In this document: piece after piece, positions 1 to 5,281 of the stretch
How positions within the stretch are numbered: position 1 is the first letter of the stretch
How the letters are laid out: each line of letters begins with the position of its first letter
NCBI GenBank assembly: GCA_947166955.1
Contig: CAMVGI010000058.1
Coordinates: forward strand, 1 to 7,600
DNA: 7,600 nt
Source of the DNA: an uncultured Clostridia bacterium
GTDB lineage: Bacteria; Bacillota_A; Clostridia; Oscillospirales; Oscillospiraceae
Reading direction: 5' to 3'
Notes under the pieces: generated by a model
What the model saw: the letters and a program-made list of their open reading frames with translations, nothing else
Told to the model about the DNA's origin: nothing
Databases searched by the model: none
Position numbers and translations under genes: made by a program

Positions 1-1
1 C

Positions 2-559
2 GAGGCGCTGGTCCACCTCCACGAGAAGAAGGTCTACACGCTCTGCCGCCGCATGTGCCGCAGCGAGGACGACGCGCTCGAAGCGGCGCAGGACACGTTT
101 CTCGCGGTCTGGCGCGGCATCGGCAACTTCCGCGCGGACGCGGCGTTTTCGACGTGGCTCTACCGCCTCGCGACGAACGCGTGCCTCGATTTGCTGCGCC
201 GCGAGAAAAAGCGCGGGGGCGACGTGTCGCTCGACGACGAGGAGGCGCGGCTCGACCCCGCGGACCCCTCGCCGCAGCCCGAGGAGGCGGCGATCCGCGC
301 CGACACGCGGCGCATCGTGCGCGAAGCGCTCTACGCCCTGCCGGACGATTACCGCGAGGTGCTGCTGCTGCGCGAAACGGAACAGCTTTCCTATCAGGAG
401 ATCGCCGAGACGACGGGGCTGGAGCTGGGCACGGTGAAATCGCGCATCAACCGCGCGCGGCTGGCGCTGCGAAATTATCTCGCGGCAAGCGGGAACTTTT
501 TTGAAGCCGCGCCGTCCAAAGAGACGACGGCAAACCGAAAGGAGGCGGAGATACGATGA
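2..559 (+). CDS. ECF-type RNA polymerase sigma-70 family sigma factor (5' end cut off)
   Basis: This is a sigma factor that directs RNA polymerase to a specific promoter set. The reading frame is open from base 2, so the start lies left of the window; 185 residues are visible and probably only a short N-terminal piece is missing. Region 2 covers about visible residues 1-70, with the typical core-binding and -10-recognition pattern (DALEAAQDTFLAVWRGI, then FSTWLYRLATNACLDLLRR). After an acidic, proline-containing linker, region 4 covers about residues 105-160 (ALPDDYREVLLLRE, then a helix-turn-helix containing LSYQEIAETTGLELGTVKSR). Region 3 is absent, which is the ECF layout. A roughly 25-residue polar tail follows region 4. 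The stop overlaps the start of the anti-sigma gene as ATGA, as expected for a cognate pair. The ECF subgroup and regulon cannot be read from the sequence. Confidence 0.95.
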   Translation, partial: EALVHLHEKKVYTLCRRMCRSEDDALEAAQDTFLAVWRGIGNFRADAAFSTWLYRLATNACLDLLRREKKRGGDVSLDDEEARLDPADPSPQPEEAAIRADTRRIVREALYALPDDYREVLLLRETEQLSYQEIAETTGLELGTVKSRINRARLALRNYLAASGNFFEAAPSKETTANRKEAEIR

Positions 560-1437
560 ATCACAACGAATACAAGGAGCTGCTCTCCGCCCTTCTGGAC
601 GGCGAGCTGAGCGAGGCGGAGCGCGAAACCGCGCTCGCGCATCTGGACGCGTGCGAGGACTGCCGCGCGTACTTCGCGGAGCTGAACGCCATGCGCGCGG
701 CGCTGGAAGAGCTGGACGAATACGACGCGCCCGAGGGCTTTGCCGAGGGCGTGATGGAGCGGGTCCGCAAGGAGGGCGCGAAAAAAGTGCCCGATCGCCG
801 CGAACCCGTGAGATCGCGCCGTCCACGGCGTGCGTGGGGCGCGCTCGCCGCCTGCGCGGCGGTGGTCGTGCTGGCAATCTCGGCGCTGCCGAACGCGCTG
901 CGTATGGGCAGCAAGAGCGCCTCAACGGAAGCTGCTCCCGCGGCAACCGCGCCGATGATGGCGGCGCCCGTTGCGCCGCCCGACGAGTTCCGCGCCGCCG
1001 CCGTTGCCGACGGAAGCGTCGAGGAAACCGCCCCCGCGGCGTCGGAATACGGCGTGAACGCGCTCTACGCCGCGGGCACGGCGCCGGCGGAACCCACCGC
1101 GCCCGCAGGCGGCGCGAGCGACGAATCGAAGGTGCGTGTCGCGTCGGATTCGGGCGTTCCCATGACCGTTGTGACCGCCGGGCCGAACGGCGAGACCGTC
1201 CCCGCCCCCGGCGCAGCCGCCACGGAGGAAGCCGTCCCCACGCTGACGCTCCGCGGCGAGGGCGCGGCGGCGTGGCTCGCAGAAAACGGCTGGCAGGGCG
1301 AGAGCGGCGACTGGTACGTAACGGCAAACGCGCTTGCGGCGCTGCCGGAAGGTCTGGAGCTGGAGGGCGTCGCGCCGCCTGACGACGCCGGCGCGGTACG
1401 CATCGAGCTGGCAGAGGAAACGGAGGCGAGACCGTGA
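556..1437 (+). CDS. Transmembrane anti-sigma factor with zinc-finger (ZAS-type) N-terminus
   Basis: This 293-residue protein is the probable membrane-bound inhibitor of the sigma factor encoded just upstream. Residues 1-50 match the zf-HC2/ZAS pattern: an LLDGELSEAE stretch, then H29-x3-C33-x2-C36, the zinc ligands that shape the sigma-binding helices. A basic stretch (about 81-93) precedes one membrane segment (about 94-112), which puts the N-terminus in the cytoplasm. Residues about 120-225 form a low-complexity Ala/Pro/Glu/Thr-rich extracytoplasmic stalk. Residues about 227-287 look like a small folded domain (AAAWLAENGWQ, GDWYVTANALAALPEGL). I do not recognise it; it could be a sensor. 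The ATG at 556 has AAAGGAGG at 538-545 and overlaps the sigma stop. The end overlaps the lspA start as GTGA. The stimulus and the way the factor is inactivated are unknown. Confidence 0.88.
   Translation: MNHNEYKELLSALLDGELSEAERETALAHLDACEDCRAYFAELNAMRAALEELDEYDAPEGFAEGVMERVRKEGAKKVPDRREPVRSRRPRRAWGALAACAAVVVLAISALPNALRMGSKSASTEAAPAATAPMMAAPVAPPDEFRAAAVADGSVEETAPAASEYGVNALYAAGTAPAEPTAPAGGASDESKVRVASDSGVPMTVVTAGPNGETVPAPGAAATEEAVPTLTLRGEGAAAWLAENGWQGESGDWYVTANALAALPEGLELEGVAPPDDAGAVRIELAEETEARP
1422..1426 (+). promoter_or_regulatory. Ribosome binding site deciding the GTG start of lspA
   Basis: GGAGG lies 7 bases upstream of the GTG at 1434, inside the 3' end of the anti-sigma gene. It supports translation of the extended N-terminus of LspA and a stop-start (GTGA) re-initiation arrangement. 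Confidence 0.7.
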
Positions 1438-2048
1438 ACGAAGCCACCCCCCTCGGGCAGCAGGTTTTGCTCTACTTCGCCATTTTGCTTTTCATCCTCT
1501 TTATGGCGGGCTATTACGCGAAGCAAAAGAAGATGCACGGCTTTTTCGCGCCGCTCGGCGCGGCGTGGGTCGTCATCGTCGACCGCTACGTAAAGCTGCT
1601 CGTGATGAAATCGCTCGCCCTCGGCGAAACCGCGGAGCTGCTGCCCGGTCTTTTCCGCCTTGAGCGCGTGCACAACTACGGCGCGGCGTGGTCGAGCTTT
1701 TCCGGCGCGCGCACGCTGCTCATCGCCGTCACCGCCGTCGGCCTTTGCGCGATTTTCTACGTCGTGAAGGCCTATGTGCGCCACCCGCTCGGTGTGTGGT
1801 CGCTGTGGCTGGTGCTCGGCGGCGGCATCGGCAACCTCATCGACCGCGTGCAGCTCGGCTACGTGGTCGATATGCTCGCGACCGAGTTCATCGACTTCCC
1901 CGTGTTCAACGTCGCGGACATCTTCGTCACCTGCGGCGCGGCCGCGGCGGCGGTCTACTACCTCAAATACTACGAGAAATACGACGCGAAAAAACCGGAA
2001 AAGGAACAAGGCCATGGAACCGATCCTTCTGACGGCGGAACAAAGTAA
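1434..2048 (+). CDS. lspA: Lipoprotein signal peptidase (signal peptidase II) with N-terminal extension
   Basis: LspA is the inner-membrane aspartyl protease that cuts the signal peptide off diacylglyceryl-modified prolipoproteins. The family signatures are present in order: D50-R-x-x-K54 (usually DQxxK), N81-Y-G-A-A-W, GGG-IGN134-LID137-R, VVD146, and FN159-VAD162. By family knowledge D146 and D162 are the catalytic aspartate pair, and both are intact. At 204 residues it is longer than the usual 150-170. The extra length is an N-terminal segment of about 33 residues with its own hydrophobic stretch (about 11-28) ahead of the normal first helix, plus a polar C-terminal tail. The GTG start at 1434 is chosen because GGAGG (1422-1426) sits 7 bases upstream and because it overlaps the anti-sigma stop. 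The internal ATG at 1533 (residue 34) would give a normal-sized protein but has a weaker ribosome site. Placement behind a sigma/anti-sigma pair suggests coupled expression. Confidence 0.93.
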   Translation: MNEATPLGQQVLLYFAILLFILFMAGYYAKQKKMHGFFAPLGAAWVVIVDRYVKLLVMKSLALGETAELLPGLFRLERVHNYGAAWSSFSGARTLLIAVTAVGLCAIFYVVKAYVRHPLGVWSLWLVLGGGIGNLIDRVQLGYVVDMLATEFIDFPVFNVADIFVTCGAAAAAVYYLKYYEKYDAKKPEKEQGHGTDPSDGGTK

Positions 2049-2922
2049 CGGCAAACGCCTCGACGCCTTCGTCTCGGAGGCCGTCGAAGGCGTTTCGCGC
2101 TCCGCGGCGGCGAAGCTCATCGAAGACGGGAACGTGCGCGTGGACGGAAAGCGCGCATCGAAAAGCTGCCGCCTCACAGGCTCGGAGACGGTCGAGGTCG
2201 CGCTCCCCGAGCCGGAACCCATCGACGCCGTGCCGCAAAACATCCCGCTCGACGTCGTGTACGAGGACGCCGACGTGATCGTCGTGAACAAGCCCGCGGG
2301 ACTCGTCGTCCACCCCGCGCCCGGGCATCCGGACGGCACGCTCGTCAACGCGCTTTTGTACCATTGCGGCGATACGCTCTCCGGCGTCGGCGGCGCGCTG
2401 CGCCCGGGCCTCGTGCACCGCATCGACCGCGACACGAGCGGTCTCATCATCGCCGCGAAGAACGACGCGGCGCATCAGGCGCTCGCCGCGCAGCTCAAGG
2501 ACCACTCGCTCGCGCGCACCTACGAGTGCGTGGTCGTTGGCAATATGCGCGACGACAAAGGCACGGTGGACGCGCCCATCGCCCGCGACGCGCGCGACCG
2601 CAAGCGCATGGCGGTCGTTTCCGGCGGACGCGAGGCGGTCACGCACTACGAGGTCGTCGCCCGCTACGCGGGCTATACGCACCTGCGCTGCCGCCTCGAA
2701 ACGGGGCGCACGCACCAGATCCGCGTCCACATGGCGTATCTCGGCCACCCCATCTTGGGCGACACGGTCTACGGCGCGAAAAAGCCCGTGGCGGGGCTGA
2801 CCGGACAATGTCTCCACGCGGTCGCCCTCCGCTTCACGCATCCGCGCACAGGGCAGCTTGTCGAGCTTTCGTGTCCGCTCCCCGACGAGTTCACGGCGGT
2901 GCTCAAAAAATTGGCGCGTTGA
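2014..2922 (+). CDS. RluD-family 23S rRNA pseudouridine synthase (RluA superfamily)
   Basis: This enzyme isomerises specific uridines to pseudouridine in RNA; RluD-type members act on large-subunit rRNA. The 302 residues are of normal length. An S4 RNA-binding domain covers about 12-60 (KRLDAFVSEAVEGVSRSAAAKLI, GNVRVDGK). It is followed by the catalytic domain with the NKPAGLVVHP motif (92-101), the active-site motif HRIDRDTSG (135-143) with catalytic D138, and the RNA-binding GRTHQIRVHM motif (231-240). The frame is open further upstream inside lspA, but the ATG at 2014 is chosen because it begins just before the S4 domain and has AAGGA (2001-2005) 8 bases upstream. It overlaps the 3' end of lspA by 35 bases. 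The lspA-rluD pairing is common in Bacillota (for example lspA-ylyB in Bacillus subtilis). The exact target uridines (RluD versus RluC/RluA) cannot be decided from sequence alone. Confidence 0.93.
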   Translation: MEPILLTAEQSNGKRLDAFVSEAVEGVSRSAAAKLIEDGNVRVDGKRASKSCRLTGSETVEVALPEPEPIDAVPQNIPLDVVYEDADVIVVNKPAGLVVHPAPGHPDGTLVNALLYHCGDTLSGVGGALRPGLVHRIDRDTSGLIIAAKNDAAHQALAAQLKDHSLARTYECVVVGNMRDDKGTVDAPIARDARDRKRMAVVSGGREAVTHYEVVARYAGYTHLRCRLETGRTHQIRVHMAYLGHPILGDTVYGAKKPVAGLTGQCLHAVALRFTHPRTGQLVELSCPLPDEFTAVLKKLAR

Positions 2923-2932
2923 GCGCATAACG

Positions 2933-2969
2933 CGAAAAGGCAGTCCCGACAAACGGGACTGCCTTTTCG
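2933..2969. terminator. Bidirectional intrinsic terminator between the rluD-type gene and the PAP2 gene
   Basis: A perfect 16-base-pair stem (2933-2948 with 2954-2969) encloses a 5-base loop. The stem carries a run of four A on its left side and four T on its right, so the U-tract is inside the stem on both strands. It lies 11 bases after the + strand stop codon and downstream of the convergent - strand gene, so it can serve both. Confidence 0.85.
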
Positions 2970-2983
2970 ATTCGGTTTTGTTT

Positions 2984-3003
2984 CCGGCGGCAAGCGCCGC
3001 CGG
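2984..3003 (+). terminator. Second GC-rich hairpin abutting the PAP2 stop codon; possible backup terminator
   Basis: A perfect 8-base-pair stem made only of G and C (CCGGCGGC at 2984-2991 with GCCGCCGG at 2996-3003) encloses an AAGC loop. Read on the + strand it is followed by the T-rich stretch TTACTTCTTTT, so it may back up the first hairpin. Read on the - strand it directly follows the TAA of the PAP2 gene and is followed by A-rich sequence. There it is more likely to protect the mRNA 3' end or slow polymerase before the main terminator. The hairpin is directly visible; the role is inferred. Confidence 0.5.
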
Positions 3004-3924
3004 TTACTTCTTTTCGCCGAGCTTCGCGAAATACGGGAACGTCATCGGCCACAGGCAGCCCGCGAAAATGACCATCAGGAAATAGCGCACGGCGTTCGTC
3101 CATAGCGCGGCGCCGAAGATTGCGGCGAGCGCCGTCTTCGCGCCCACGCGGATCGCCATGAGCAGCGCGAGGCCGAGCCCCACCTTCAAAAGCTGCGCGC
3201 CGAGCGGCGCCTTCACGTCGAAGTGCAGCTTTTTATTGTCGTACCAATACGACACGATCAGTCCCAGTCCGGAGCCGAACAGCGACCAGCCGTTTTTCAC
3301 GCCGTGCGTGAGGTTTTCCATGTCCACGTCCGCCGGAAAGCGCGCCAGATTCACCCACGCCGCGTAGGCGAGCACCAGCGCGAGCAGGAAGCAGTACACC
3401 GCGACGTTTGTGCGCGCGAAGCGCTCCTCGTCGCGATAGCACGGCCAGAACGCCGCCACCAGCGCGACGGCGAGGGCAAACGCCACGCCCACGTCGAGCG
3501 GTGTGTGCACGCCGAGGTACATGCGCGAAAACGGCACGATGAGGATGAGCGCGACGCACACGGCGCGCAGCCACTTCTGTTTGTTCGCCATCGCCAGCGC
3601 GCCGAAGGTGCCCACCACGCCCTGCGTGTGCCCCGAGGGGAACGAATAGCCGCCCGCGCCCGCGCGCGCCGCCTCGACGATGGTGAAGTTCGGGTCGAGC
3701 ACCCACGGGCGCGGGATGCGGAAGACCAGCTTGAGCCACTGGCTCAGCGTCGTTCCCGCGATGCTGACGGCGAAAACATAATAGCCCTGCCGCTTACTGA
3801 CGCACCAGAACAGCGTGATGGCGATGATCATGAACACGGTCTCGTCGCCGAAATACGTGACCGCCGACATGAACGCGTTGAGCGCCGGCACGCGGACGCC
3901 CTCCAAAAGACGTAAAAACTCCAT
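3004..3924 (-). CDS. PAP2-family membrane phosphatase
   Basis: This is a 306-residue integral membrane phosphatase of the PAP2 / phosphatidic acid phosphatase superfamily. Such enzymes remove phosphate from lipid phosphates such as undecaprenyl pyrophosphate, phosphatidate or phosphatidylglycerol phosphate. The complete three-part active site is visible: K65-x6-R72-P73; P96-S97-G98-H99; and S133-R134-x5-H140-x3-D144, where H140 is the family nucleophile and H99 the general acid. Hydrophobic helices occur before, between and after these motifs. The C-terminal third (about 172-295) adds several membrane segments beyond the core domain. The start at 3924 is chosen because AGGGG (3931-3935) is 6 bases upstream. 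An in-frame ATG at 3930 is too close to that site, and one at 3987 lies inside the predicted promoter. The gene converges on the rluD-type gene and diverges from the HAD gene. The true lipid substrate is unknown. Confidence 0.92.
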   Translation of the reverse strand: MEFLRLLEGVRVPALNAFMSAVTYFGDETVFMIIAITLFWCVSKRQGYYVFAVSIAGTTLSQWLKLVFRIPRPWVLDPNFTIVEAARAGAGGYSFPSGHTQGVVGTFGALAMANKQKWLRAVCVALILIVPFSRMYLGVHTPLDVGVAFALAVALVAAFWPCYRDEERFARTNVAVYCFLLALVLAYAAWVNLARFPADVDMENLTHGVKNGWSLFGSGLGLIVSYWYDNKKLHFDVKAPLGAQLLKVGLGLALLMAIRVGAKTALAAIFGAALWTNAVRYFLMVIFAGCLWPMTFPYFAKLGEKK

Positions 3925-3930
3925 TTTCAT

Positions 3931-3935
3931 CCCCT
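3931..3935 (-). promoter_or_regulatory. Ribosome binding site deciding the start of the PAP2 gene
   Basis: On the - strand AGGGG lies 6 bases before the ATG at 3924. The competing ATG at 3930 directly abuts the site with no spacer, so 3924 is the better start. Confidence 0.6.
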
Positions 3936-3958
3936 GTTTTGGATAAAATCTATGAGAT

Positions 3959-3987
3959 AGTGTATCATAATTGACAGAAAACGGCAA
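3959..3987 (-). promoter_or_regulatory. Predicted promoter of the PAP2 gene (extended -10)
   Basis: On the - strand there is TTGCCG (3982-3987), a 17-base spacer, then TACACT (3959-3964) preceded by TGA, giving an extended -10 (TGATACACT). Transcription would begin near 3952, with a leader of about 28 bases. It overlaps the divergent + strand promoter. The match is moderate, and the evidence is sequence only. Confidence 0.5.
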
Positions 3988-3999
3988 CTGCTATATATT
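3971..3999 (+). promoter_or_regulatory. Strong housekeeping-type promoter of the HAD-like gene
   Basis: A consensus -35 box TTGACA (3971-3976), a 17-base spacer and a -10 box TATATT (3994-3999) form a near-ideal sigma-A type promoter. The predicted start near 4006 leaves a leader of only about 19 bases, with AAAGG at 4008-4012 as a weak ribosome site 12 bases from the ATG. The AT-rich stretch stands out sharply from the GC-rich surroundings. Confidence 0.8.
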
Positions 4000-4024
4000 G
4001 TGTTACGAAAGGTCGTGATACGCC

Positions 4025-4453
4025 ATGCGTCTGCAAGGCGCGGTTTTCTCCGTTGAGGACACGCTCGCGGGGCGCGAGGGCACGGACAAGCTGCTCTCGC
4101 TGCTGAAAATGGAGGGCGTGTGGCTCTACGCCGTGAGCGCGCGCGAGCGCGACGCGGCGGAGGCGCTGCTGCGCGAAACGGGGCTTTCGGAGTACTTCCG
4201 CGGGCTTCTCGTCGCGTCCGAGGCGCGCTGCACGCTCGCCGACGCGCGGCTCTACGAAAAGGCGATGCGCCGCCTCCAAACCGGCAAGCGCGACACCGTG
4301 GCGTTCGTCGGGCGACTGGACGCTCTGCGCGCCGCGCACGACGCGGGGATACGCGCCGCGGCGGTCAAGGGCGCGGCGGACGAGGCGGAATGGGCGGAGA
4401 TGCGCGCGGAGGCCGACGAGGTCGTGGAGCGTTACGCCGACTTTTTGGCGTGA
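4025..4453 (+). CDS. Small HAD-fold protein with degenerate active site (probable pseudoenzyme)
   Basis: This 142-residue protein follows the haloacid dehalogenase (HAD) phosphatase pattern along its length but lacks the catalytic residues. Motif I, normally FDxDGTL, reads FSVEDTL (8-14), so the nucleophile Asp is S9 and the acid/base Asp is E11. The motif II serine is kept (AVSAR, S38), followed by the usual GLSEYF stretch (53-58). Motif III, normally KPxPxxY, reads LADARLY (71-77), losing the lysine and both prolines. Motif IV, normally VGDxxxD, reads VGRLDAL (95-101), losing both metal-binding Asp. The closing AAxxAGI pattern is retained (103-109). There is no cap domain. The frame is intact and has a strong promoter, so it is probably expressed. 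I infer a binding or regulatory role rather than phosphatase activity; the function is unknown. It is divergent from the PAP2 gene and 78 bases before the CofE-like gene. Confidence 0.72.
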   Translation: MRLQGAVFSVEDTLAGREGTDKLLSLLKMEGVWLYAVSARERDAAEALLRETGLSEYFRGLLVASEARCTLADARLYEKAMRRLQTGKRDTVAFVGRLDALRAAHDAGIRAAAVKGAADEAEWAEMRAEADEVVERYADFLA

Positions 4454-4487
4454 TTTTGAATTTTGCGGTAGCTTTTTTGAAAAAGTG

Positions 4488-4496
4488 TGGTAAAAT
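4488..4496 (+). promoter_or_regulatory. Extended -10 promoter before the CofE-like gene
   Basis: TGG followed by TAAAAT (4491-4496) is an extended -10 element of the kind common in Bacillota. No good -35 box is seen at 16-18 bases upstream (GTAGCT at the 17-base position is poor; TTGCGG at 4463-4468 is too far). Transcription would start near 4503. No terminator hairpin is visible between the HAD-like stop and this site, so read-through from the HAD-like gene is also likely. Confidence 0.55.
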
Positions 4497-4517
4497 ACCC
4501 CTTGAAATTCTGAACAG

Positions 4518-4524
4518 AAGAGGA
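4518..4524 (+). promoter_or_regulatory. Ribosome binding site deciding the start of the CofE-like gene
   Basis: AAGAGGA (4518-4524) lies 7 bases before the ATG at 4532. The in-frame TTG at 4526 is almost touching this site, so the ATG is preferred. Confidence 0.65.
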
Positions 4525-4531
4525 TTTGTCT

Positions 4532-5236
4532 ATGGATTTTGTTGCCAACGAGGAAAAGAAGGTCGAGATCGAGACCAGCACGGGCGTCTATCTGCGCCAC
4601 GCCATCCACACGCACTTTGTCGGCGTGGGCGAGAGCTACATCGACCTGATGGAAAAGTACGTCAAGCCCGTCTATGAGGAGGGCGACATCGTCTCCGCCA
4701 GCGAGAAGGTCATCGCGCTGTGCCAGAAGCGCATCGTCACCGAGGAGGACTGCAAGCCCGGCTTCTGGGCGAAGTTCCTCTGCCGCTTCGTGCACCAGAC
4801 CGCCGCCGGCCCGGGCATGGGGCTTCCGGTCAAGATGCAGTTCGCCATCAACACCTGCGGCGTCGGCAAGGTCATCTGGGCGGCGATCTGCGCGGGCTTC
4901 GGCAAGCTCGTGGGCAAAAAGGGCGTTTTCTACCGCATGCTCGGCGACGAGGTCTACGGCCTCGACGGCTTCTACGGGCGCGACATCCCCGAGTATGAGC
5001 ACATGGGCGTGCGCATCCCCGAAAACCCCTCCGGCGTGTGCGACGAGATCTTCGAAAAGTGCGGCATCGCCATGATGATCGTGGACGCGAGCGACCTTGA
5101 GGTGGACCTGCTCGGCAAGTGCAAGCAGCTCGGCAGTTACACCGACGCGCAGCTCCTGGAGATGATCGCGGACAACCCCGCCGGTCAGGACCGCCAATTG
5201 ACGCCGTTCATTCTGATCCGCAAGAAAGCGGATTGA
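4532..5236 (+). CDS. CofE-like protein (coenzyme F420-0:L-glutamate ligase family)
   Basis: The 234-residue protein resembles the F420-0:gamma-glutamyl ligase (CofE/FbiB N-terminal) family, whose founding members add glutamate to coenzyme F420 using GTP. The clearest match is the N-terminal stretch EEGDIVSASEKVIALCQKRIVT (begins at residue 49), which corresponds to the family's EGDIlvvaeKivsxaEGrxv block. Further stretches are VGVGESYIDLMEKYVKPVYE (30-49), AAGPGMGLPVKMQFAINTCGVGK (begins at 91), GLDGFYGRDIPEYEHMGVRIP (begins at 143) and a C-terminal IVDASDLEVDLLGK (183-196). These blocks differ from classical CofE. It has eight cysteines, several next to glycine or lysine, with no CxxC clustering. 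No other F420 biosynthesis gene is in the window, so glutamylation of F420 is not supported here and the substrate is unknown. It sits after the HAD-like gene and probably has its own promoter. Confidence 0.7.
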   Translation: MDFVANEEKKVEIETSTGVYLRHAIHTHFVGVGESYIDLMEKYVKPVYEEGDIVSASEKVIALCQKRIVTEEDCKPGFWAKFLCRFVHQTAAGPGMGLPVKMQFAINTCGVGKVIWAAICAGFGKLVGKKGVFYRMLGDEVYGLDGFYGRDIPEYEHMGVRIPENPSGVCDEIFEKCGIAMMIVDASDLEVDLLGKCKQLGSYTDAQLLEMIADNPAGQDRQLTPFILIRKKAD

Positions 5237-5239
5237 GAT

Positions 5240-5275
5240 AAAACAAAACCCCGTCCGAGGACGGGGTTTTGTTTT
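5240..5275. terminator. Bidirectional intrinsic terminator between the CofE-like gene and rnfB
   Basis: A 17-base-pair perfect inverted repeat (5240-5256 with 5259-5275) has a GC core (CCCCGTCC / GGACGGGG) flanked by A-rich sequence on the left and T-rich sequence (TTTTGTTTT) on the right. With only two bases between the arms, the innermost C-G pair probably opens to form a CGAG loop. It lies 3 bases after the + strand stop and 6 bases from the end of rnfB, so it can end transcription from both sides. Confidence 0.9.
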
Positions 5276-5281
5276 GCCTTT

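Noticed and set aside
1774..2013. N-terminal extension of the pseudouridine synthase frame into lspA
   Set aside because: The translation here is Ser/Thr/Ala-rich shadow of lspA. The family S4 domain begins right after the ATG at 2014, which has a ribosome site.
1065..2450. Long - strand open frame (about 460 codons) opposite the anti-sigma, lspA and rluD-type genes
   Set aside because: It lies antisense to three well-supported genes. Its translation is low-complexity, rich in Arg/Ala/Asp/Val, with no recognisable motif: a typical GC-rich shadow frame.
3925..3987. Longer PAP2 protein starting at 3987
   Set aside because: The extra residues are not hydrophobic or family-like, the predicted - strand promoter lies across this stretch, and the best ribosome site serves the ATG at 3924.
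4025..4453. Annotation as an active HAD phosphatase
   Set aside because: The nucleophile and metal-binding aspartates are missing, so activity by the known HAD mechanism is not expected.
4454..4487. Terminator after the HAD-like gene
   Set aside because: The stretch is T-rich, but only a very weak AT-only inverted repeat (CTTTTTTGAAAAAG) is present, with no GC stem.
4532..5236. Assignment of the gene symbol cofE and an F420 biosynthesis role
   Set aside because: Only part of the protein matches the family pattern and no other F420 gene is present in the window.
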